Assembly: GCA_947624715.1 (NCBI GenBank)
Contig: CANQLO010000042.1
Span: forward strand, 1 to 13,013
Direction: 5' to 3'
From: an uncultured Clostridia bacterium
Lineage (GTDB): Bacteria; Bacillota_A; Clostridia; TANB77; CAG-508
Length of the DNA stretch: 13,013 nt
Shown here: one piece after another, positions 1 through 7,492 of the stretch
How the letters are laid out: every line of letters starts with the position of its first letter
Position numbering within the stretch: the stretch's first letter is position 1
Position numbers and translations under genes: made by a program
The notes under the pieces: model-generated
Databases searched by the model: none
What the model was told of the DNA's origin: nothing
Seen by the model: the letters and a program-made list of their open reading frames with translations, nothing else

Positions 1-690
1 GCAATAAGTACAGAAGAAAATAGACCAATTTTTACAGGAAGTTTATTTGAAGTAAAAAATAATAAATTAAATGTAGTAGCAGTTGATGGATTTAGATTAG
101 CTTGGAAAAATAAATTTTTACAAGAAAAGACAAATGATTTTACTGCTGTTATTCCAGGAAGAACTTTAACAGAAATAAATAAAATATTATTAGATTCTTT
201 TGATGTTGTAAAAATAGGAATAGCAAAAAATCAAGCTTTATTTGAAATAGAAAATTGTAAAATAGTTACTAGATTATTAGATGGTGAATTTTTGAATTAT
301 TCGAGTGTAATTCCAGATAAATGGGAAACTAGAGTAAGAGTTAATAGAAGTATATTAGCAAATTGTTTTGAAAGAATTAGTTTAATTTCTTCATCTAGTA
401 TAGAAAAAGAAAAGAAGTATCCAGTAAAAGTTACTGTTGATGTTGGAAAAATTACAATATCATGTACAAATCAAACTGGTGATGCTAAAGAAGAATTATA
501 TGTAAATACAGAAGGTAAAAGTTTGGAAGCAGGATTTAATCCAAAATATTTCTTAGATGTGTTCAGAAATATAGATGATGAAGATGTATTTATTGATTTT
601 GGATCAAGTATTTCTCCTTGTATTATTAGAAGTGTAGAAGAAGAAGGAGATTATATATACATGGTATTACCAATTAGATTAAAAAATTAG
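1..690 (+). CDS. dnaN: DNA polymerase III sliding clamp (beta subunit), 3' part only
   Basis: The beta clamp encircles DNA as a dimer and tethers the replicative polymerase and repair partners. The window opens inside the gene in frame 1; 229 codons and the stop TAG remain, so about the first third (family length is roughly 365 residues) lies outside. The visible start, AISTEENRPIFTGSLFEV followed by VVAVDGFRLAW, is the typical clamp middle-domain segment (compare ATSxDxxRPILxG and VATDGYRLA). The C-terminus YMVLPIRLKN matches the family ending that forms the partner-binding cleft. No stop interrupts the frame from base 1; a TTG at 292 is an internal leucine, not a start. recF follows after a 51-bp gap, the usual order near bacterial origins. 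The S4-domain gene often found between dnaN and recF in Bacillota is absent. The identification is secure; only the 5' end is missing. Confidence 0.97.
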   Translation, partial: AISTEENRPIFTGSLFEVKNNKLNVVAVDGFRLAWKNKFLQEKTNDFTAVIPGRTLTEINKILLDSFDVVKIGIAKNQALFEIENCKIVTRLLDGEFLNYSSVIPDKWETRVRVNRSILANCFERISLISSSSIEKEKKYPVKVTVDVGKITISCTNQTGDAKEELYVNTEGKSLEAGFNPKYFLDVFRNIDDEDVFIDFGSSISPCIIRSVEEEGDYIYMVLPIRLKN

Positions 691-697
691 AAAAAAG

Positions 698-729
698 TTA
701 TCCACATTCTGCAAACAGAATGTGGATAT
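698..729. repeat. Perfect 13-bp inverted repeat carrying a consensus DnaA box, between dnaN and recF
   Basis: Bases 699-711 and 716-728 are exact inverted repeats around a 4-base CAAA loop. The left side reads TTATCCACA at 698-706, the consensus DnaA box. The right side on the opposite strand reads ATATCCACA (729-721), one mismatch from it. The two boxes therefore face each other. In RNA the same sequence makes a stable hairpin ending four bases before the recF ribosome binding site (GGAG, 733-736). Six A residues precede the hairpin (691-696) and no T-run follows it, so it is not a plus-strand intrinsic terminator, though it could stop minus-strand transcripts. DnaA binding is inferred from the motif only. 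Confidence 0.8.
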
Positions 730-741
730 ATTGGAGATAAA

Positions 742-1792
742 ATGTACTTAAAAAAAATTAAAATACAGAATTTCAGAAATTATGAAAATCAAGAAATAGA
801 ATTAGATAAAAATATAAATATTTTTTATGGAAATAATGCACAGGGAAAAACTAATATTTTAGAAGCAGTATTTTTATGTGCTTTAGGAAGATCTTTTAGA
901 ACTAGCAAAGATAAAGAAATGATAAAAAAAGGACAAGTTTTTTCAAACATAGAAATTGATTATGAAAAAAAAGATAGGGTAGGGAATATTAAATTTAAAA
1001 TTAGCGATAAAAAATATGTATATTCGAATGATATTAAGTTAAAAAAACTAAGTGAATTACTAGGAAATATAAATCTAGTAATATTTACACCTGATGACAT
1101 AAGTATTTTAAAAGATGGACCTGCAGCTAGAAGAAAGTTTTTAGATATGATGATAAGTCAGCTTAGACCACATTATATTTATAATTTAAATAGATATTAT
1201 GATGTAATAGAGCAAAGAAATAATTATTTAAAACAAAATTCTAATAATAATGATATGCTTGAAATATGGGATGAAAAATTAGCTGAATATGGTGAAAATA
1301 TTTATAAATATAGAAATGAATATTTAGAAAAAATAAAAGAAAAAATAAAAGATATTCACAAAGAGATTACTAATGAAGAAATAAAATTAGAATATAATTC
1401 TGATTGTAAAAATAAAGAAGATTACTTAAAAAGATTAAAAAGAAACAGAGAGATTGATAAAATAAAAGGATATACATCAGCTCGGAATACATAGAGATGA
1501 TTTTAAAGTTTTTATAGATGGAGAAGAAGTAAATATTTATGGTTCTCAAGGACAAAATAGGACTGCAATTTTATCTTTAAAATTATCAGAATTAAAAGTT
1601 ATATATGATGAAATAGGGGAATATCCAATTTTATTATTAGATGATTTTATGTCTGAACTTGATGAAAATAGAATTACTAAGTTTTTATCAAATATAGATG
1701 ATATACAAGTACTTATCACTTGTACTAAAAAAATAAATATTAAAAATAGTACTTTATATAGTGTTGTTAATGGAAGTATTGAAAAAAATTAA
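742..1792 (+). pseudogene. recF: RecF recombination/repair ATPase, interrupted by a +1 frameshift
   Basis: RecF is an SMC-like ATPase that helps load RecA at stalled forks and gaps. The first frame (742-1494, ATG behind GGAG at 733-736) gives 250 residues: an N-terminal KIKIQNFRNYENQEI, Walker A GNNAQGKT at residues 30-37 and the typical DGPAARRKFLDMMISQL. It then runs out of frame into SARNT and stop. Frame 2 from 1484 continues the family exactly: GIHRDDF, the ABC signature in YGSQGQNRTAILSLKLSEL, then Walker B and D-loop in ILLLDDFMSELD, to TAA at 1790-1792. One extra base, best placed as C1483 in GCTCGGA, explains the break. Removing it gives a 349-residue protein, normal for RecF. As written, the product lacks signature and Walker B and should be inactive. 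It may be a true mutation, an assembly error, or far less likely a programmed frameshift at the rare CGG codon. There is no remB-type DUF370 gene between recF and gyrB. Confidence 0.92.
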
Positions 1793-1803
1793 GATAGAAA
1801 AGC

Positions 1804-1832
1804 TTGACAAAATTAAAATTTAAAAATAAACT
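1804..1832 (+). promoter_or_regulatory. Probable sigma-A promoter of gyrB
   Basis: A perfect -35 TTGACA (1804-1809) is followed after 17 bases by TAAACT (1827-1832), a moderate -10. It lies just past the recF stop (1792) and 62 bases before the gyrB ATG. The expected start point near 1839 falls inside the left arm of the dyad annotated next. Assigned from consensus and position only. Confidence 0.6.
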
Positions 1833-1879
1833 AATAGGGTAGGTAAGTCTAATCTAGCCTATTATAAAAGTATTTTATA
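1832..1879 (+). promoter_or_regulatory. Two dyads in the gyrB leader, possible operator or leader hairpins
   Basis: The first dyad pairs TAATAGG-g-TAG (1832-1842) with CTA-g-CCTATTA (1854-1864): ten pairs with one G-G mismatch and an 11-base loop. The second pairs TATAAAA (1863-1869) with TTTTATA (1873-1879) around GTA. They share bases 1863-1864, so both cannot be fully formed at once. The first overlaps the predicted transcription start, which fits a protein operator better than an RNA hairpin, unless transcription reads through from recF. No regulator is identified. Confidence 0.4.
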
Positions 1880-1893
1880 CTTTGGAGGAAAAA

Positions 1894-3810
1894 ATGGAAA
1901 AATATAATCACGAGTACGGTGCAAATCAAATACAAGTTCTAGAAGGATTAGAAGCAGTTAGAAAAAGACCTGGTATGTATATAGGAAGTGTTTCTATTAG
2001 AGGACTTCATCACTTAGTATATGAAATAGTTGATAACTGTGTTGATGAAGCTTTAGCAGGTTATTGTACAGCTATAGAAATAAAAATAGAACCTGGAAAT
2101 ATTATATCAGTTGAAGATAATGGTAGAGGTATTCCTATCGATATACACCCTAAAACACATATTTCTGCTGCAGAAACAGTTTATACAGTTTTACATGCAG
2201 GAGGAAAATTTGGTGGAGATAGTGGATACAAGGTATCTGGAGGTCTTCATGGAGTTGGTGCATCTGTTGTTAATGCTCTTTCAGAATGGGTTGAAGTTGA
2301 AATTCAAAGAGATGGTGGACTATACCAAATGAAATTTGAGAGAGGAAAAACAACACAAAAACTAACAAGAATAGGAGATTCAGATAAAACTGGTACAAAG
2401 GTTAGATTTTTTGCAGATGGAACTATTTTTGAAACATTAAATTATGATTATGAAATATTAGAAGATAGATTTAGAGAAATTGCATTTTTAACAAAAGGTT
2501 TAAAAATAAGTATAGAAGATTTAAGAGAAGAAACTCCTAAAAAGGCAGAGTTTTGTTATGAAGGTGGATTACGTTCATTTGTGGAATTTTTAAATAAAAA
2601 TAAAGAAAAAATAAATCCTGAGCCAATATATTTAGAAAAAAGCGATGGAGAAGTTCCAGTTGAAGTATCACTACAATATACAACATCATATAGTGAAAGT
2701 ATATATTCATTTGTTAATAATATAAACACTGTTGAAGGTGGAACGCATTTAGAAGGATTTAAAAGAGCATTAACAAAAGTATTTAATGATTATGCAAGAT
2801 CACATTCTATATTAAAAGAAAAAGATGATAACTTACAAGGTGAAGATATTAGAGAAGGATTGACAGCAGTTGTTTCAGTAAAAGTTAAGGATCCACAATT
2901 TGAAGGACAAACTAAGACAAAATTAGGAAACAGTAATGTTTCAGGATTAGTTCAATCAATAGTTGTTGATGGACTTTCAACATATTTAGAAGAAAATCCA
3001 TCTGTTGCTAAAGCAATATTAGAAAAATGTGTTAGTGCATCAAGAGCAAGAGAAGCAGCTAGAAAAGCAAGAGAATTAGTTAGAAAGAAAAATTCATTAG
3101 AAGTAACTACATTACCAGGAAAACTAGCTGATTGTAGTAGTAAAAATGCTGATGAATGTGAAGTTTATATAGTTGAGGGAGATTCTGCTGGAGGAAGTGC
3201 TAAGCAGGGAAGAGATAGAAGAACTCAAGCAATTTTACCTTTATGGGGAAAAATGCTTAATGTTGAAAAATCAAGAGCTGATAAAATATATAATAATGAT
3301 AAATTAAAACCTGTTATCCAAGCAATAGGAGCTGGAATAGGAGCAGATTTTGATATAAATAAAATAAGATATGGAAAAATAGTTATAATGGCAGATGCTG
3401 ATGTTGATGGAGCACATATAAGAACATTATTATTAACATTCTTCTTTAGATATATGAGACCTTTAATAGAACAAGGACATGTATTCTTAGCACAACCACC
3501 ACTTTTTAAAGTTTCTAAAAAAGGAATACAAGATGTATATTGTTATACAGATGAAGAATTAGATACAGAACTCGAAAAAATAGGAAGAGATAATGTATCT
3601 ATACAAAGATATAAAGGTCTTGGAGAAATGAATCCAGAACAATTATGGGAAACAACAATGGACCCTGCTAATAGAATATTTGTGAGAGTAACAATGGAAG
3701 ATGCTATGAAAGCAGATGAAATATTTACAATACTAATGGGTGATGATATAGAACCTAGAAGAGAATTCATTGAACAAAATGCTAAGTTTGTTAAAAACTT
3801 AGATATATAA
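1894..3810 (+). CDS. gyrB: DNA gyrase subunit B
   Basis: This is the ATPase subunit of gyrase, which with GyrA introduces negative supercoils. The start chosen is ATG 1894 ([18 protein letters not shown]), because TTTGGAGG at 1881-1888 is its ribosome binding site; a TTG at 1882 lies inside that site. The 638-residue protein has the GHKL ATPase domain near the start ([15 protein letters not shown] at 17-31, [13 protein letters not shown] with the catalytic Glu, DNGRGIP, and [22 protein letters not shown]), then the transducer domain. The TOPRIM domain carries EGDSAGG at 428-434 and the metal-binding DADVDGAH from 501. The C-terminus has [21 protein letters not shown] from 571. The motif after EGDSAGG reads [14 protein letters not shown], with Trp where many GyrBs have Arg. 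A terminator follows directly, so gyrB is separated from gyrA by the four-gene cassette. Confidence 0.98.
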   Translation: MEKYNHEYGANQIQVLEGLEAVRKRPGMYIGSVSIRGLHHLVYEIVDNCVDEALAGYCTAIEIKIEPGNIISVEDNGRGIPIDIHPKTHISAAETVYTVLHAGGKFGGDSGYKVSGGLHGVGASVVNALSEWVEVEIQRDGGLYQMKFERGKTTQKLTRIGDSDKTGTKVRFFADGTIFETLNYDYEILEDRFREIAFLTKGLKISIEDLREETPKKAEFCYEGGLRSFVEFLNKNKEKINPEPIYLEKSDGEVPVEVSLQYTTSYSESIYSFVNNINTVEGGTHLEGFKRALTKVFNDYARSHSILKEKDDNLQGEDIREGLTAVVSVKVKDPQFEGQTKTKLGNSNVSGLVQSIVVDGLSTYLEENPSVAKAILEKCVSASRAREAARKARELVRKKNSLEVTTLPGKLADCSSKNADECEVYIVEGDSAGGSAKQGRDRRTQAILPLWGKMLNVEKSRADKIYNNDKLKPVIQAIGAGIGADFDINKIRYGKIVIMADADVDGAHIRTLLLTFFFRYMRPLIEQGHVFLAQPPLFKVSKKGIQDVYCYTDEELDTELEKIGRDNVSIQRYKGLGEMNPEQLWETTMDPANRIFVRVTMEDAMKADEIFTILMGDDIEPRREFIEQNAKFVKNLDI

Positions 3811-3813
3811 TAG

Positions 3814-3854
3814 AAAAAAAGATGTTTTATAAAAATATAAGACATCTTTTTTTT
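3814..3854 (+). terminator. Intrinsic terminator after gyrB
   Basis: AAAAAAGATGT is matched by ACATCTTTTTT, and the stem continues inward with a G-U and A-T pairs (TTTAT with ATAAG). An eight-T tract (3847-3854) follows the C. It begins three bases after the gyrB stop. The A-rich 5' arm means it could also act on the other strand. Confidence 0.85.
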
Positions 3855-3927
3855 GCTATTTACAACTTTTTCCAAACAGTGTCAATATAAAATTTGCAAA
3901 AATTTCCAAAATATTTCAAAAAAAGTA

Positions 3928-3956
3928 TTGACAAACTATGGAAAATAATGTAAAAT
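3928..3956 (+). promoter_or_regulatory. Strong sigma-A promoter of the VirB4/CpaE-like cassette
   Basis: A perfect TTGACA (3928-3933), a 17-base spacer and TAAAAT (3951-3956) form one of the best sigma-A matches in the window. Initiation near 3963 would leave a leader of about 15 bases, containing AAAGGAG just before the ATG at 3978. The preceding stretch from the gyrB terminator (3855-3927) is plain AT-rich sequence with no other recognisable element. Confidence 0.8.
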
Positions 3957-3977
3957 AAAAATCAAGAAAGGAGAAAT

Positions 3978-4514
3978 ATGACAAATTTTGAACAAATCAA
4001 ATCTGTTCAAAACTGGTTGCCTTTTGAAAAGATTTTAGACAAAGGAATTATAAAAATGAAAGATTCCTCCTATATAAAGGTGCTGAGTATAACCCCTATA
4101 AACTATGTCCTAAAATCAACCTTAGAAAAAGAGGCAATACTAAACTCTTATAAAAACATATTTAAGAGTTGTAATTTTAATTTACAGATTTTCATTCAAA
4201 GTAAGAAAGAGGATTTGACGAACCATATAAAAATTATAAAACAAAAAAATTTGTATCCTGAAATAAATGAAAAATATATTACATATATAAGTGATTTTAT
4301 AAAAAATAAAAAATCCTCAAACAAAAAGTTTTTTCTTATAATAAAAAATTCCCCATCAGAAGAAAACGAAGCTGTCATTATACAAAATTTAGAAAGTAAC
4401 TATTTAAAATTAAAAGATCTATTTGGTAGATGTGGAAATTTTGTTTCTGAATATACAGAAGAAGATAAATTAATAGAGATATTATTCTCATTATTTAATT
4501 CAGAAAAATTTTAA
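3978..4514 (+). CDS. VirB4/TraC-type N-terminal domain protein (separately encoded)
   Basis: This 178-residue soluble protein has no signal peptide or membrane segment. Residues about 12-75, beginning NWLPFEKILDKGIIKMKDSS and including VLSITPINY, resemble the N-terminal domain of VirB4/TraC/TrbE conjugation ATPases of Gram-positive elements, which normally starts one long motor protein. It ends LIEILFSLFNSEKF, where full-length relatives run on into the next segment. The next gene carries that segment and lies in the same reading frame, separated only by this TAA and 27 bases. The ATG start has AAAGGAG upstream and a strong promoter. Codons near residues 29-50 are richer in G/C endings (TCC, GTG, CTG, ACC, AAC, GTC) than in neighbouring genes, which may hint at a different origin. 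The role is inferred to be the partner or regulatory half of the motor encoded next. The family match rests on recognised sequence pattern, not a search. Confidence 0.72.
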   Translation: MTNFEQIKSVQNWLPFEKILDKGIIKMKDSSYIKVLSITPINYVLKSTLEKEAILNSYKNIFKSCNFNLQIFIQSKKEDLTNHIKIIKQKNLYPEINEKYITYISDFIKNKKSSNKKFFLIIKNSPSEENEAVIIQNLESNYLKLKDLFGRCGNFVSEYTEEDKLIEILFSLFNSEKF

Positions 4515-4526
4515 AATAAAAACAAA

Positions 4527-4535
4527 AGAGGTGAT
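4527..4535 (+). promoter_or_regulatory. Shine-Dalgarno site that points to an ATA start at 4542
   Basis: AGAGGTGAT matches the 16S tail and stands six bases before ATA 4542. The ATG at 4534 overlaps the site itself and opens a three-codon frame (ATG CAT TTA TAG) whose stop overlaps the ATA, so it is an unlikely start. The site decides the start of the following gene. Confidence 0.7.
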
Positions 4536-4541
4536 GCATTT

Positions 4542-6290
4542 ATAGAAGATTATGTAGGAGGAGTATTTAATTTAAAGGATTATTTAAGCCCATCTTATAT
4601 AAGCTTAAATAATCCTAAATATATTGAAATTGATGGTATCTATTATTCAAGTTTACTTATAGTAAATTATGTTAGAGAACAAAACGATTTGATATTTCAA
4701 AATATAATAGATACTGATGAAAATATATATATTTCAATTTATTTTGAAAAACAAGATACTTATAAAGTAATAAAAGATTTAACTTATAATATAGGAAATG
4801 TTGGAGTTGATTTAGAGAAAATAGGAAAAGCAAGACAAGATTATGAAATAGCAAGTTTTACTTATAATGATGCAAAGTATATAAGAAGAGAATTACAAAT
4901 AAATAATGAGGAGTTGCTTTTTATATATACATACATAACAACATTTTCTAGAGATAAAAAAGATTTAGATAATAAAATAAATAAAATTGAAGGTCTTTTA
5001 AGAAGTAGAGGAATGCAATCTAAAAAAGCATATTTTAGGCAAGAACAAGCTTATAAAACTTGTTTGCCTTTTATGATAAATGATAAAGAAGTAAAGGAAG
5101 TAACAAAAAGAAATATATTAACAAATTCAATTCCAGCTACTTATCCTTTTTTGTCATCATCAATATTTGATGAAAATGGAATTTTTATAGGAACTAATAT
5201 TTATAATAATTCTTTAATTTTTATTGATAAATATGATAGGGAAAAATATAAAAATTCCAATTTATGTGTTTTTGGAACAAGTGGTTCTGGAAAGTCATTT
5301 TTTACAAAACTTATGATATTAAGAAATAGCTTATTTGGATTAGAACAATACGTAATAGATCCAGATAGAGAATATGATAATTTAGCAAAAGAATTAAATG
5401 CCTCAATAATAAAGATAGGTCCAAGTTCTGAAAGCTATATAAATATATTTGATATAAGGAAAGAAAGTTTAGAAGATGAACAGAAAGGTTATTTATCAAC
5501 AAAAATAAATAAAATAATTGGATTTTTTAATCTTATTTTTGGAAACCTTGATGAAAAAGATAGAGCAATTTTAGAAGAAAAGATAATAAAAACTTATAAA
5601 AATAAAGGTATTACTTTTAGTGATGATTCTTTATTAAAAAAAGGAAAATTTAAAACAAGTGAAGATATGCCAACATTAAAAGATTTATATAATGAACTAG
5701 AAGGAAATATGAAAATTAAATTAAAGCCATTTGTAGAAGGTTCACTTAGTTTCTTTAGTCATAAAACAAATGTAAAATTAGATAATAATTTAATTATTGC
5801 AGATATTTATGATTTAGGAGAAGAAAATATAAAATACGGACTATTTTTGTTTGTAGAACTTTTTTGGGACAAGATAAAGAAGGATAGAAGCAAACATAAA
5901 TCAATTTATCTAGATGAGATATGGCAGTTGATAGGTGTAACATCTAACAAAGAAGTTGCAAGTTTTATTTATAAGATATTCAAGACAATTAGAAAATATG
6001 GAGGTAGTGCAGTTGCTATTACTCAAGATGTATCAGATTTATTTAGTTTAGAAAATGGTACATATGGAAGAAGTATATTAAATAATTCAGAGATAAAAGT
6101 ATTTTTTAATTTAGAAGAAGAAAATATAAAAGTTTTAGAAAAAAATATAAATATTTCAGAAAAAGAAAAAGTTGAAATAAATTCATTAAGAAGGGGAGAA
6201 TGTGTAATGTTTGTTGGGAAAGAACACATTTTAACAAAGATTGAATCAGCTGATTTTGAAAAAAAGATAATTGGAGGTGTAAAAAATTAA
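4542..6290 (+). CDS. VirB4/TraC-type ATPase motor, apparent ATA start
   Basis: This is the P-loop motor half of a VirB4-family ATPase, which powers type IV secretion and conjugation machines from the cytoplasmic face. From ATA 4542 it gives 582 residues. The start is chosen because the family-like sequence (DYLSPSYISLNNPKYIEI, then SSLLIVNY) lies upstream of the first ATG/GTG/TTG-type codon, TTG 4689, and because a good ribosome binding site lies six bases ahead of the ATA. Walker A is GTSGSGKS at 245-252 and Walker B IYLDE at 455-459. RKYGGSAVAITQD follows as the VirB4 glutamine motif, and RRGECVMFVGKEH is the usual C-terminal strand. All catalytic motifs look intact. Together with the preceding protein it makes the normal 750-800 residue family length. 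No relaxase or channel gene is near. The substrate is unknown; an alternative reading is a domesticated motor for another envelope machine. Confidence 0.85.
   Translation: MEDYVGGVFNLKDYLSPSYISLNNPKYIEIDGIYYSSLLIVNYVREQNDLIFQNIIDTDENIYISIYFEKQDTYKVIKDLTYNIGNVGVDLEKIGKARQDYEIASFTYNDAKYIRRELQINNEELLFIYTYITTFSRDKKDLDNKINKIEGLLRSRGMQSKKAYFRQEQAYKTCLPFMINDKEVKEVTKRNILTNSIPATYPFLSSSIFDENGIFIGTNIYNNSLIFIDKYDREKYKNSNLCVFGTSGSGKSFFTKLMILRNSLFGLEQYVIDPDREYDNLAKELNASIIKIGPSSESYINIFDIRKESLEDEQKGYLSTKINKIIGFFNLIFGNLDEKDRAILEEKIIKTYKNKGITFSDDSLLKKGKFKTSEDMPTLKDLYNELEGNMKIKLKPFVEGSLSFFSHKTNVKLDNNLIIADIYDLGEENIKYGLFLFVELFWDKIKKDRSKHKSIYLDEIWQLIGVTSNKEVASFIYKIFKTIRKYGGSAVAITQDVSDLFSLENGTYGRSILNNSEIKVFFNLEEENIKVLEKNINISEKEKVEINSLRRGECVMFVGKEHILTKIESADFEKKIIGGVKN
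6273..6279 (+). promoter_or_regulatory. Shine-Dalgarno site that points to an ATT start at 6286
   Basis: GGAGGTG lies inside the last codons of the VirB4-like gene and stands six bases before ATT 6286, the same spacing as for the ATA start upstream. Start and preceding stop overlap as ATTAA (6286-6290). There is no such site before the ATG at 6319. Confidence 0.72.
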
Positions 6291-7401
6291 AAGAGTAATT
6301 ACAGCTATTGGTAACCCAATGCTAAATCAAAAATTAAGAAATAAAGAAATAAATATTTTATGTGGAGATATTTTATACAAAGAAGGCATACTAGAATTTT
6401 TAGAAAAAGATAACAATATAGACTTTATAATTTTAAATGAAAACCTTTCAGGGAATATTAAGTTAGAAGAATTAACAGAAAGAATAAAGTTAAAGAATAA
6501 TAAAATAAAAGTAATACTGATTACAAAAAATCATAATAATCAAATTAGAGTTTTTAGAAAGTTAGAAAAAATTGATGCGGAAAAAATAGAAAGTATTATA
6601 TTAAATAAAAATAGTGTATTTAATATGAAAACTATACCTATAAATGATTTTTTCGAAGATAATACAAAAGATGGAAAAATAATAAGTATACTAGGACCAA
6701 ATGGTATTGGAAAAAGTATTTTTTCTATAACATTTGCTAATAGCATAAAAGATAAGAAAATTCTTATAATTGATTTTGATGTATTTAATAATAGTTTAAA
6801 AAATTTATTAGGTGTAAAAGATAGAAATGATAAAGTAAAAGGGTCATTAAATTTATATCAAGGTAATGTTGATATAAATGATTTTATAGTGAAAATAGAA
6901 AGTAATATGGATTATCTGCTAAGTATGAATTTAATCTTTAATACTGATTTACAGATAAGTAGTCAAAGATTAAGAAATATAATAAATAAAATTAGATGTA
7001 AATATGATTACATAATTATAGATACATCAGCAGAAGGATTAATAGAATATACAAAGGAAATAGTGAAGATAACTGATGAATTAATATTTATTTCTGGAGC
7101 TAATTTGCTAGAAATAAAAAAATCACAGAAGCTATTAGAAATATATACAAAAGAATGGGATATTCCTAAAGATATAATAAAAATTATTTTCAATAAATAT
7201 ACTAAACAATCTTTAGATGATGAAGTACTTAAACAAATATTTAAAAATTACGAAATAATAGGAAAAATAAAATTAAGTGACTATTATGATTTAGCAATAA
7301 ATAAAAATAAAACAAATAAAAAGGAAATACAAAAAGAGATTAACAATATAGGAAGAAAAATTGTAAAAATAAAAGTTCATAAAAAGATTAAAAAATCTTA
7401 G
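6286..7401 (+). CDS. CpaE/MinD-like ATPase with pseudo-receiver domain, apparent ATT start
   Basis: From ATT 6286 the product is 371 residues and begins KRVITAIGNPMLNQKLRN, which looks like genuine protein and would be lost with ATG 6319. Residues about 20-115 resemble a receiver domain, but the strand-3 segment reads IDFIILNENLSG, with Asn51 in place of the phospho-acceptor Asp, as in CpaE/TadZ-type proteins. The ATPase domain follows: Walker A GPNGIGKS at 137-144, KKILIIDFDVFNNSLKNLLG (the MinD/ParA A' region), and Walker B YDYIIIDTSAEG with Asp246. The ParA signature lysine (KGGxGK) is replaced by Pro. CpaE/TadZ and MinD proteins position pilus or division machines at the membrane; here it sits in operon with a VirB4 motor, overlapping its stop by five bases (ATTAA), which suggests translational coupling. 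The lysine-rich C-terminus (KVHKKIKKS) could touch membrane or DNA. Function in this setting is inferred. Confidence 0.78.
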   Translation: MKRVITAIGNPMLNQKLRNKEINILCGDILYKEGILEFLEKDNNIDFIILNENLSGNIKLEELTERIKLKNNKIKVILITKNHNNQIRVFRKLEKIDAEKIESIILNKNSVFNMKTIPINDFFEDNTKDGKIISILGPNGIGKSIFSITFANSIKDKKILIIDFDVFNNSLKNLLGVKDRNDKVKGSLNLYQGNVDINDFIVKIESNMDYLLSMNLIFNTDLQISSQRLRNIINKIRCKYDYIIIDTSAEGLIEYTKEIVKITDELIFISGANLLEIKKSQKLLEIYTKEWDIPKDIIKIIFNKYTKQSLDDEVLKQIFKNYEIIGKIKLSDYYDLAINKNKTNKKEIQKEINNIGRKIVKIKVHKKIKKS

Positions 7402-7407
7402 TACATG

Positions 7408-7465
7408 ATATTATATTAAAATCATAATATAAAAGGTTTATAGGTATATCCTTAATAAAAAACCT
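7408..7465 (+). repeat. Two AT-rich inverted repeats between the CpaE-like gene and the next gene
   Basis: ATATTAT (7408-7414) pairs with ATAATAT (7424-7430), and AGGTTT (7434-7439) with AAACCT (7460-7465). The second loop contains AGG and CCT that could pair inside it. No T-run follows, so this is not a convincing terminator, and I see no good promoter in the 91-bp gap. It may be an RNA-processing or leader structure, or chance in AT-rich DNA. Confidence 0.35.
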
Positions 7466-7492
7466 AAATATATTATACAAGGAAGTAAAAAA

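Noticed and set aside
1882..1893. TTG start for gyrB, adding four residues
   Set aside because: It lies within the TTTGGAGG ribosome binding site of ATG 1894, and [10 protein letters not shown] is the expected family N-terminus.
3543..3875. Minus-strand open frame across the end of gyrB, and similar antisense frames elsewhere
   Set aside because: They are by-products of AT-rich coding DNA; they lack ribosome binding sites and any family resemblance.
3861..3900. Minus-strand promoter with TTGACA facing into gyrB
   Set aside because: The matching -10 (TAAATA) is weak and no gene lies downstream on that strand.
4689..4691. TTG as start of the VirB4-like motor gene
   Set aside because: No ribosome binding site precedes it, and clear VirB4-like sequence lies in frame upstream.
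6319..6321. ATG as start of the CpaE-like gene
   Set aside because: No ribosome binding site, and it would cut off the coherent KRVITAIGNP start that follows GGAGGTG with proper spacing.
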